This document shows positions 30,508-39,037 of a stretch of 64,000 nucleotides of DNA, one piece after another. Within the stretch, counting starts at the first letter, position 1; each line of letters opens with the position of its first letter. The position numbers and the translations under genes are program-made. The stretch is from contig JAJPHC010000031.1 in NCBI GenBank assembly GCA_021325515.1, positions 1 to 64,000 on the forward strand, given 5' to 3'. Under the pieces are notes generated by a model, which saw only the letters and a list, made by a program, of their open reading frames with translations, made no database searches and was not told the DNA's origin. The stretch is from Acidobacteriota bacterium. Its GTDB lineage: Bacteria; Acidobacteriota; Thermoanaerobaculia; Gp7-AA8.

Positions 30508-33060
30508 TTACTGGACTTTGGCCCTTCCGCCGGTGATCGCCGACTCGACGGCCGGACCGGACGGTTTGTGCAGCGCAGGATCGTCGAGCACGAGCATCGT
30601 GTCGCCCGAGAGGCCGCCGTGCACGCGCAGCATCGCGACTTCGCCGCCCGATGCAAACTCCAGCGGCTTGCCGGTGCTCGAGAAGAGAATGATGATGCCT
30701 TTGTCCTTGTCGATCTTCACGATGGGGGGTGTTTTCGGATCGCTCACGATCGCCGAGCCGATGGAGACTTCATCGACGGAGAGCGCCATCGGGTCGTAGT
30801 GCATCGTGATGTTGTTCGCCTGCAGTCCATCGAGGTCCATCCCGATGACGTTCCAGACAGCTTCCTGTCCCGGCTTGATGCTGAGGGTCGCAGGCTGCGG
30901 TGAGAGCCGCGGTGCGAGCCGCATCTCTGCCATGGTCGGCTGCGATTGTTCTTCCATCGCGGTGCTCTGCGTCGCCGGCTTTGGTGTGCCGAGAAGGACG
31001 GGCGGCTGCTTCGGCCGGTTAGCCCCAAGCTCCGGATTCTGCGGCTGTTCCGGTTGCGGCGGCGGTGGTGCCGGCTTGGTGAACGGATTCGCCGGGGCGC
31101 TGCCCTGCGCAGGCTGAGGGCCCGTCGTCGCGGGTGCGGCAGTGCTCTGATCCGGAACGATGTAGTTGCCCGGCTCACCATCCGGTGCGAGCTGCAGCGG
31201 ACGGCCATTCGGACCGCGCGGCGGCGGTGCGCTGAACGGATCGGTGCCGGCCTGCGATTCGATGCGCGGCGAGACCCCGCGGAACGTCAGGTTGTTCTGC
31301 GTGCCGACCCACATCGGTGCGAGATCGTCGTCGGTGATGTCGGGGATGCGGATGATGTGCGGCGTCATCGTCAGCACGAGGTCCGTCGAGCTGTGCGATT
31401 TGTTTTCGTTCTGGAAGATGCGGCCGAGAACCGGGATGTCACCGAGGATGGGAATCTTCGTGTTATCGGCGTTATCCGTATGTTGAATGAGTCCGGCGAG
31501 AAAGTTCGTCTCGCCATCTTTGAGCCGGATCGTCGATTCGATGGTGCGTGTGCTGATGATCGGCTGAGGCGGATTCGATCCCGGTGCGTTTCCCGCGAGG
31601 TTTGAGACCTCGACGGTAAGCTTCAGGGTCGCCTCTCGATTGTGGTGAACGCGCGGCTCGATCGACACCTTGATGCCTACGTCCTGATACTGGTACGAGG
31701 TAACTGGTGCCACCGTTCCACCGGCTTGCGTTCCGGTCGTGATGGCGTTGAATGTTGAGACAGGAACTGGGATACGGCTGCCGATATGCAGCGTCGCCTT
31801 CTCACCTTCCGAGATGCGCAGCTCCGGATTCGCGAGCAATTCCGAGTCCGACGCGCTCTTCATCAGGTTGTACGCAAAGCTCGGTACTGTGAAATTGAGA
31901 ACGCCGGCGCTGCCCGGGAACACATGCGTGCCGAACTTGCGGTCTTCGAAGTTCGAACTGAGAGCCCGAATCTGATCGAGCGTCAGTGCGCCGACCGCCT
32001 TGCCATCCGGACCAACCAGGCCGGCCGACACACCAGGCCACGTGGAACCGTTCGCGCCGAGTAACTGCACTCCGATGTTGCGCGCCTTGTTCAGATCGAG
32101 TTGCAGCAACTCCACATCGACGACGACTTCCGCCTTCGCCTTGTCGTTGGCCTCGATGATCTTCTCCGCGATGCGCACCTTGTCCGCCGTATCGCGGATC
32201 GTGATCGCGTTGAGTGCCTTCAGCGGGAAGACGTTGCGCGCTTCGATCATCGTCCGGACGACGTTCGTCACCTGCTCCGCGTCACCGTTCGAGAGATAGA
32301 ACGTGCGGATCACGAGATCTTCGTAGTCGCGGCGCGACTGCGGGTTGTCGGGGATGATGATGATCGTGTGCTCGTCGAGCGGCTTGTAGAAGTGATTCGC
32401 CGCCTGCATCACGCGCTCCAGCGCCTGCTGCGCCGTGACGTCCTTCAGCTCGATCGAAATGCGGTCATCCTTCACCGCCTGATCGAACATCACGTTGATG
32501 CCGAACGCGTTGCCGAGGGCGCGGTAGATGTCCTTCACCGGCGTGTCGCGCGGGAAGCTGAGCGAGATCGGCTGATCGGATGCAGGGTTGAGTTGGGGAG
32601 GGGCCGTCTTCGTGATGTTCTTCGCGCGCTTCTTCCGCTCTTCGAGCGAGTTCTGATCGGCTGAGTGCTGTGCGTCCTGCAGGATCTGAATGACCTTGCC
32701 GAGCTCCACCGCCGCGTACTGGTTCGTCGAGTCGAGCTTCACCGTCAACTGCAGCTCCGTCGCGGCGAGCTCTGCAAGGCGAAGCTGTTCCGAGCCCGTC
32801 GCCGAGACTGCCGCGGCCCGAAGCGATTTCCCCTTCTCGAAGTGCGAGCGCGAAGCCTCGAGCTTCGCGTGCATCAGCTTCATCTTCAGCTCGATGTTGT
32901 CAGGCGAGAGGTCGAGTGCCTTCTGGTACTCGATGACGGCCTGATCCCAGTCGCTCATCGTCTCGGCGGAGCGCGCCTTCTGGTAAGCGTTGTAGCTCGC
33001 GCAGCTCCCAAGCAGGAGCGTGAGCGCGGAGGCGGCCGTTGCGATCTTCAATCGATTCAT
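30508..33060 (-). CDS. pilQ: Outer-membrane secretin lipoprotein with C-terminal cohesin domain (PilQ/GspD-like)
   Basis: An 850-residue protein forming the outer-membrane pore for the pilus. Lipobox LLGSC (Cys near 20), TPR-like helices (about 20-110), STN/N0-like domain (about 155-230, RDTPVKDIYRALGNAFGINVM), N1-type domain (about 240-295), secretin core (about 400-600, with SYQYQDVGIKVSIEPRVH and IPILGDIPVLGRIFQ), a long Pro/Gln-rich linker, and a C-terminal cohesin-like domain (about 730-840, LSIKPGQEAVWNVIG to DDPALHKPSG). The cohesin-like tail is not found in standard PilQ or GspD. The ATG at 33060 gives a proper lipoprotein signal. It follows the PilP-position gene with a 53-bp gap. 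Confidence 0.9.
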   Translation of the reverse strand: MNRLKIATAASALTLLLGSCASYNAYQKARSAETMSDWDQAVIEYQKALDLSPDNIELKMKLMHAKLEASRSHFEKGKSLRAAAVSATGSEQLRLAELAATELQLTVKLDSTNQYAAVELGKVIQILQDAQHSADQNSLEERKKRAKNITKTAPPQLNPASDQPISLSFPRDTPVKDIYRALGNAFGINVMFDQAVKDDRISIELKDVTAQQALERVMQAANHFYKPLDEHTIIIIPDNPQSRRDYEDLVIRTFYLSNGDAEQVTNVVRTMIEARNVFPLKALNAITIRDTADKVRIAEKIIEANDKAKAEVVVDVELLQLDLNKARNIGVQLLGANGSTWPGVSAGLVGPDGKAVGALTLDQIRALSSNFEDRKFGTHVFPGSAGVLNFTVPSFAYNLMKSASDSELLANPELRISEGEKATLHIGSRIPVPVSTFNAITTGTQAGGTVAPVTSYQYQDVGIKVSIEPRVHHNREATLKLTVEVSNLAGNAPGSNPPQPIISTRTIESTIRLKDGETNFLAGLIQHTDNADNTKIPILGDIPVLGRIFQNENKSHSSTDLVLTMTPHIIRIPDITDDDLAPMWVGTQNNLTFRGVSPRIESQAGTDPFSAPPPRGPNGRPLQLAPDGEPGNYIVPDQSTAAPATTGPQPAQGSAPANPFTKPAPPPPQPEQPQNPELGANRPKQPPVLLGTPKPATQSTAMEEQSQPTMAEMRLAPRLSPQPATLSIKPGQEAVWNVIGMDLDGLQANNITMHYDPMALSVDEVSIGSAIVSDPKTPPIVKIDKDKGIIILFSSTGKPLEFASGGEVAMLRVHGGLSGDTMLVLDDPALHKPSGPAVESAITGGRAKVQ

Positions 33061-33113
33061 TTCGTTGTCGTTCTTTCTGACGATGTCTGCTGCGCTACAC
33101 AACGTGTGACGTA

Positions 33114-33797
33114 CTACTGCCCCAATGGGATACGGCGTGTCACAACTTTCGGGAAACCGACGAAGCCGATTTCCACCGACTCGATTCCAATACTTCTGAG
33201 GATGAAGCGCTGCGCGATCGTGTCGCCGGCGTGCGCATTGATGATCTCGTCGCCATTGATGAAGGTCGCGAGCGGGCTGGACGGCGGTCCGAACGTGCCG
33301 ATGTACTTGTACGTGAAATTCGGCGGAACGGGTGGAGGCGGCGGCGGCGGAATCACCGGCGTCGTCTGGCACGCGTCACCGATCCCGTTCTGATCGAGGT
33401 CGGTCTGATCGGGGTTGTACTTGTCGGGACAGTTGTCCTTGAAATCGGGAACGCCGTCCTTGTCGCGGTCAGGCGGCGGTGGAGGCGGCTTGGGTGCAGG
33501 CGGCGGCGGTGGCGGCGGCGGTTCCTTGAAGGCGAACAGATTGCGATCGCTCTTGTAGCTGCCGGCCTGCGCATCGAGCCACTCGAAATGAATCGGCTCG
33601 ATGCCCGGCACGAACGCCTGCTTCTTCGCCGTCACGGCAGGCGCCGTCTTCTCGCCCTCGTCCAATGCGGAGCCGGACGTGTGCTGCTCCTGGCTCACGG
33701 GCTGTGAGTCGGGCATCGCAAACGAATAAATCGCGAAGAGGGCGAGGAGCACCACTCCCGCGATGATCAGGGTCTTCCAGTTCATCCAGTCCTTCAC
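33114..33797 (-). CDS. PilP-position protein with thrombospondin type 3 calcium motif
   Basis: A 227-residue protein with one N-terminal membrane helix (about 8-28) and a periplasmic body. After a Pro-tract there is a thrombospondin type 3 repeat: DRDKDGVPDFKDNCPDKYNP then DQTDLDQNGIGDAC, with the alternating Asp residues that bind calcium and the paired Cys. A second Pro-tract leads to a C-terminal beta domain (YKYIGTFGPPSSPLATFING) resembling the PilP/GspC homology region. By gene order (MNO-X-Q) it should bridge PilNO to the secretin. Start is a GTG overlapping the pilO stop (GTGA); an ATG four codons later is possible. Confidence 0.75.
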   Translation of the reverse strand: MKDWMNWKTLIIAGVVLLALFAIYSFAMPDSQPVSQEQHTSGSALDEGEKTAPAVTAKKQAFVPGIEPIHFEWLDAQAGSYKSDRNLFAFKEPPPPPPPPAPKPPPPPPDRDKDGVPDFKDNCPDKYNPDQTDLDQNGIGDACQTTPVIPPPPPPPVPPNFTYKYIGTFGPPSSPLATFINGDEIINAHAGDTIAQRFILRSIGIESVEIGFVGFPKVVTRRIPLGQ

Positions 33798-34384
33798 AAC
33801 GTTCGATTCGACGGACGCGTCCCCGCCGGTGCCTCCGGGTTTCGGAACAGAGTCTTCAGATGAAGGCTCATCGTCAAGACTCCTTCGCCTCCACTGCTGA
33901 GGCCGACCTGGTCGACGATCACGAACTGCTGCGACAGTTCGAGCAGATTGATGAGACGGCGAACCTGCTGATACGTTCCCTGAACCGTGAAGTTGATCCC
34001 GACGACCGACGCGCCGAGCGAGCCTGTCTTGTCGCTGCCACTGACGTTGCTGAACGAGTAAGTCTGCGGCACGAGCTGGCTCACCACCGCGAGCTTCTTC
34101 ACCTCGGTGATCATCGGCGCGAGGCGCACGGCCTGCGTCGACCAGCGGGTGTTGTAGACGTCCTGAATGTCCTTCTGCAGCTTGCGGTAGCCGGCAAGCT
34201 GCCGCTCCGACGCGATTCGCGTCGCGCGCGCCCGGTCGAGCTGCTCCTGGGCCTGATGCGCGCGATCGGAGTAGTCGGCGAGGCGCGCCTGGAACTGGAC
34301 GCGATACGTGAAGAAGTAGACTAGATTCGCGACGAACAGGACGGCGAGGACGCCGAGGAGGATCTGTTTTTCGCGCCAGATCAT
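33794..34384 (-). CDS. pilO: Type IV pilus inner-membrane platform protein PilO
   Basis: A 196-residue bitopic inner-membrane protein: cytoplasmic stub, one helix (about 8-28), coiled coil (35-90, DRAHQAQEQLDRARATRIAS) and a ferredoxin-like periplasmic domain (VGINFTVQGTYQQVRRLINLLE). PilO pairs with PilN and links the motor platform to the secretin. ATGA overlap with pilN upstream and GTGA overlap with the next gene show a tightly coupled operon. Confidence 0.85.
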   Translation of the reverse strand: MIWREKQILLGVLAVLFVANLVYFFTYRVQFQARLADYSDRAHQAQEQLDRARATRIASERQLAGYRKLQKDIQDVYNTRWSTQAVRLAPMITEVKKLAVVSQLVPQTYSFSNVSGSDKTGSLGASVVGINFTVQGTYQQVRRLINLLELSQQFVIVDQVGLSSGGEGVLTMSLHLKTLFRNPEAPAGTRPSNRTL

Positions 34385-34968
34385 TGCTGCACTCCCGGTA
34401 CGATCTTCAGCGTCACCGGCCTGTAGTCGACGCCGAGCGCAATGCGATAGCTGCCTCCCTGATTTGCTTCGACCGTCGGGAACGGATTCGCAAACCGCGG
34501 ATTCCTGTTGAAGCGGTTCAGCATGTCCACCAGTCCCTCGGACGTCTTGGCCTCGAGTTGCAGTTCGAGGTGAATGATGCCGTCGGGACGGAACGACGGT
34601 ACGATCGAGAGGATGCGCACATCATCGGCGAGCACCTTCTCCAGATCGTCGAGCAACTCGCTCCAGGAGAAAGAGCGCTCCGCAAGTTGCGCGTTGATGA
34701 ACGACGTCTGCTTGGAGAGCGCGACGAGGTCGATCTGCTTGAGCTGCTGCGACACGATCTCGTTGCGGCGATTCTCCTGCTCGGTCTGTGCCGCGAGCGT
34801 CGCGATGCGCGCACGCGTCGTGCGCGTTTCGACGCGGTAACGGAGATAGGTGTCGATGTTCACGAAGAGCAGTGCGGCGACGACGATCGATGCGCCGACG
34901 ACGGTCGCGATGAAGATCCGCTTGTCTTCGTAGGGCCGCGAGGCGAGGTTCAGATGGATCGGTTTCAC
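34381..34968 (-). CDS. pilN: Type IV pilus inner-membrane platform protein PilN
   Basis: A 195-residue bitopic protein. The N-terminal cytoplasmic peptide MKPIHLNLASRPYEDKR has the INLLP-type docking motif that binds PilM (here HLNLASRP), followed by a helix (about 18-38), a coiled coil and a periplasmic ferredoxin-like domain (FRPDGIIHLELQLEAKTSEG). It overlaps pilM and pilO by 4 bases each. Confidence 0.87.
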   Translation of the reverse strand: MKPIHLNLASRPYEDKRIFIATVVGASIVVAALLFVNIDTYLRYRVETRTTRARIATLAAQTEQENRRNEIVSQQLKQIDLVALSKQTSFINAQLAERSFSWSELLDDLEKVLADDVRILSIVPSFRPDGIIHLELQLEAKTSEGLVDMLNRFNRNPRFANPFPTVEANQGGSYRIALGVDYRPVTLKIVPGVQQ

Positions 34969-35861
34969 CCGGTGAATACTCCTGTGCAGGCGACGAGCTC
35001 AGCGTCCGCGCCTCGGAAATCGGCTGGTGACTGCTCCACGAATTCGCGCAGGGCAATCGTCTTCACCGGCGCCGCGAACTCTTCGGAGAGGACATTCGCG
35101 ATGCTGCTCTCGATGCCGTTGCCCGCAACGTAGCACTGTTCGATGACATCGCTGCGCAGCGTCTCGCGCAGATAGCTCGCGGAGAGGCGAATCTCCTGAT
35201 CGAGCGTCCGCTCCGCGCCGAGATTGCGCGAGCGGATGAACAGCGGCTGCTCGCCGCGGAACATCGCCGTCGTGAATTCGTCGTCGCGCACGTAAAGGAA
35301 GAGACGATCGTTCGCCGTCTCGGCTTCCCGCACGGCAACCGCGTTCCAGATGTTGAGGCCGATCGGCTCGATCAGAATGATTTCGAGTCCCGCCGCGGCG
35401 AACAGACGATCGATGTCCGTGAGCGTCTTCTCCACTGCGCTGACCACGAGAAGTTTGACGCCGGCCGCCGTCTTCGCGAGAACCGTGAAGGCGACGCGCA
35501 GCGACTCGGGCGGAATCGGAATCGTCCGTTTCAGACTCCAGCGCACCATCTCCATCGCCTCGGACGCCTTCTCCGGCAGCGAGGGGAGATCGATGATGTT
35601 GATGCGAAACCAGGAGTCGGGCAGCAGCAGCGAGGCCTTGTCCCACTTCCCCGTCTCCATCTTCAAACGGCGAAGTGCCTCGGCCAGCGAGGCTTCGTTC
35701 GTCAGGTTCGGAGTCACGACCGCCGGCGAGAACGTGTCCGCCGCGAGGCGATAGCTCTTCGCGTGCGTAATCTGCAGGTTGGACGATTTGCCGCGCGCCA
35801 GACGAGTGTGCGTGAGCGAGCCGCCGTCGAGAACGATGACGTCCGGGGGGAAAGATCTCAT
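34965..35861 (-). CDS. pilM: Type IV pilus actin-like ATPase PilM
   Basis: A 298-residue cytoplasmic actin-fold protein that binds the PilN tail and couples the motor to the platform. Features: N-terminal VIVLDGGSLTHTRL nucleotide loop, LLVVSAVEKTLTDIDRLFAAAGLE, IEPIGLNIWNA and VAGNGIESSIANVLSEEF (adenosine loop region). The opening is shorter than in typical PilM (about 350 residues). The ATG at 35861 is used because an upstream extension is encoded by a GACAGGCG hairpin repeat. Confidence 0.84.
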   Translation of the reverse strand: MRSFPPDVIVLDGGSLTHTRLARGKSSNLQITHAKSYRLAADTFSPAVVTPNLTNEASLAEALRRLKMETGKWDKASLLLPDSWFRINIIDLPSLPEKASEAMEMVRWSLKRTIPIPPESLRVAFTVLAKTAAGVKLLVVSAVEKTLTDIDRLFAAAGLEIILIEPIGLNIWNAVAVREAETANDRLFLYVRDDEFTTAMFRGEQPLFIRSRNLGAERTLDQEIRLSASYLRETLRSDVIEQCYVAGNGIESSIANVLSEEFAAPVKTIALREFVEQSPADFRGADAELVACTGVFTG

Positions 35862-35875
35862 CAGGTAACTTCCTC

Positions 35876-35936
35876 GTGGAGGGACAGGCGCCTCGCCTGT
35901 CCACCGAGCCGGCAGGCGAGGCCCCTGTCGCTCCAC
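35876..35936. repeat. GACAGGCG/CGCCTGTC hairpin repeat, copy 2
   Basis: Arms 35876-35899 and 35913-35936 (24 nt each, two mismatches) enclose a 13-nt loop. The core GGACAGGCG..CGCCTG matches the element at 27337-27426. It lies in the 106-bp gap between pilB and pilM and could attenuate transcription or shape mRNA processing between them. Confidence 0.82.
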
Positions 35937-35967
35937 CGGAGATTTTCAATCGTGCAGTGGGCCATCA

Positions 35968-37590
<1,623 letters not shown>

Positions 37591-37597
37591 AGTGTTT

Positions 37598-37673
37598 AGT
37601 GATGAGTGATGAGTGATGAGTGCTGAGTGGGTTATTGGGTTTGCTCAGCACTCGGTACTCATCACTCAGCACT
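37598..37673. repeat. Inverted heptamer array, AGTGATG/AGTGCTG family (small)
   Basis: Left arm 37598-37629 holds AGTGATG, AGTGATG, AGTGATG, AGTGCTG, AGTG. After a short loop (TTATTGGG) the right arm (about 37644-37673) carries the inverse units (CAGCACT, ACTCATC, ACTCAGC, ACT). It fills the 90-bp gap between pilC and pilB. Same unit family as the larger array at 54702-54875. Confidence 0.85.
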
Positions 37674-37680
37674 TCTCTCA

Positions 37681-38889
37681 TCATTGCTGTCCCACCGTCG
37701 ACAACTGGAACAACGGCAGATAGAACGCGTAGAGGAGGACAGCGATCACGATTCCCATCACCACGAGGATGATCGGTTCGATCGCGGCCACCAGACGCGA
37801 GAGTCTTGCTTCGATTTCTTCGTCGTAAAACTCGCTGACATTGTTGAGCATTTCCGTCAGCGCCCCGGTCGATTCGCCGACCTTGATCATCTCCACCGCG
37901 AGATCGCTGATGGCTCCGGTTCCCTCCAGCGAGCGCCACAGCGGCTCCCCTTCCCGCACGTTCTGGACCACGGAGAAGATCTTCGCCGAGATGTCCTGGT
38001 TCGTGACCGACTGCGAGGAGATCTCGATCGCCGGAACCATCGGCGTGCCGCCGCTCAGCAGGGTGCCGAGTGACTGGGTGAACTGCATGATCGCGAAGCG
38101 ATGCAGGATGCCGCCGACCATCGGGATGCGCAATTTGATGCGGTCCCAGGTCATCCGGCCGGTGGAGGAGATCCACTTGCGCAGCGAGACCGCGACGATG
38201 ATGAACGTCGCGGCGATGATCCAGAAGTGATCATTGAGAAGCGAGGTCGCCGCGATCGCGAAGCGGGTCACCGGCGGCAGTTCGGCGCCGAAGCCGGCGA
38301 AGAACTCGATGAACTTCGGAATGACTTTCGTCAACATGATGACGATCATGCAGATGGAGAGCGCGATGAGAACGGCGGGGTAGATCAGCGCGCCGACCAC
38401 GCGCTTGCGCAGATTGACGATGATCTTCTGATAGCGCAGAAAGCGGCGAAGCACACCTTCCAGATCGCCGGAGCGCTCGCCGGCGCGCAGCGATGTGGAG
38501 TAGATCGGCGGGAACATGTCGCCGTAGGACGAGAACGCGTCGGAGAGCGCGACGCCCGACTTGATCTTCTCCCGGATCTCGGCCAGCACTTCGCGGAAGC
38601 GCGCATCCTTCTGCCGCTCGAGCATGATGTCGAATGACTGGATGATCGGCAGACCCGCCTTTACGAGCGCGAGCAGTTCCTGATTGAAGAGCAGAAACCG
38701 TTCGGTCGAGATCACGCGCTTGCCGCGTGGGAACAGATCGCGCCATGCGAAAACGCCGCGCCGGGCCTCGAACACGTGCATTCCCTGCCGCTGCAGCTCT
38801 TCCTGAGCGGCGCGGGCCGAGCTTGCCTGCACGGTGCGTTCGACGATCTCTCCGTCGGGCGTTCCGACTCGTACGATGAATTCGGGCAT
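37681..38889 (-). CDS. pilC: Type IV pilus platform protein PilC (GspF family)
   Basis: A 402-residue inner-membrane protein. It has an N-terminal short beta segment, two GspF domains (about 65-190 and 270-395) with the repeated LVKAGLPIIQSFDIM and LLSGGTPMVPAIEISS motifs, SLRAGERSGDLEGVLRR and MIKVGESTGALTEMLNN family signatures, and three membrane helices. It converts PilB ATP turnover into pilin assembly. Lies between HEAT-PilT (upstream) and pilB. Confidence 0.93.
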   Translation of the reverse strand: MPEFIVRVGTPDGEIVERTVQASSARAAQEELQRQGMHVFEARRGVFAWRDLFPRGKRVISTERFLLFNQELLALVKAGLPIIQSFDIMLERQKDARFREVLAEIREKIKSGVALSDAFSSYGDMFPPIYSTSLRAGERSGDLEGVLRRFLRYQKIIVNLRKRVVGALIYPAVLIALSICMIVIMLTKVIPKFIEFFAGFGAELPPVTRFAIAATSLLNDHFWIIAATFIIVAVSLRKWISSTGRMTWDRIKLRIPMVGGILHRFAIMQFTQSLGTLLSGGTPMVPAIEISSQSVTNQDISAKIFSVVQNVREGEPLWRSLEGTGAISDLAVEMIKVGESTGALTEMLNNVSEFYDEEIEARLSRLVAAIEPIILVVMGIVIAVLLYAFYLPLFQLSTVGQQ

Positions 38890-39037
38890 TCAGTTAATCC
38901 GGGCTCCCGTGGTGGGACGGGCCACACGCGCGAAAGTTCTGCATTTTCGGGCGGTTCCGGGGCGCCGGATACAACGGAGGATAGTACCTTGGGATTCCGG
39001 AAATGGAGCGCGGTCGTCGCGCCCGCAGCCGGCGCTC

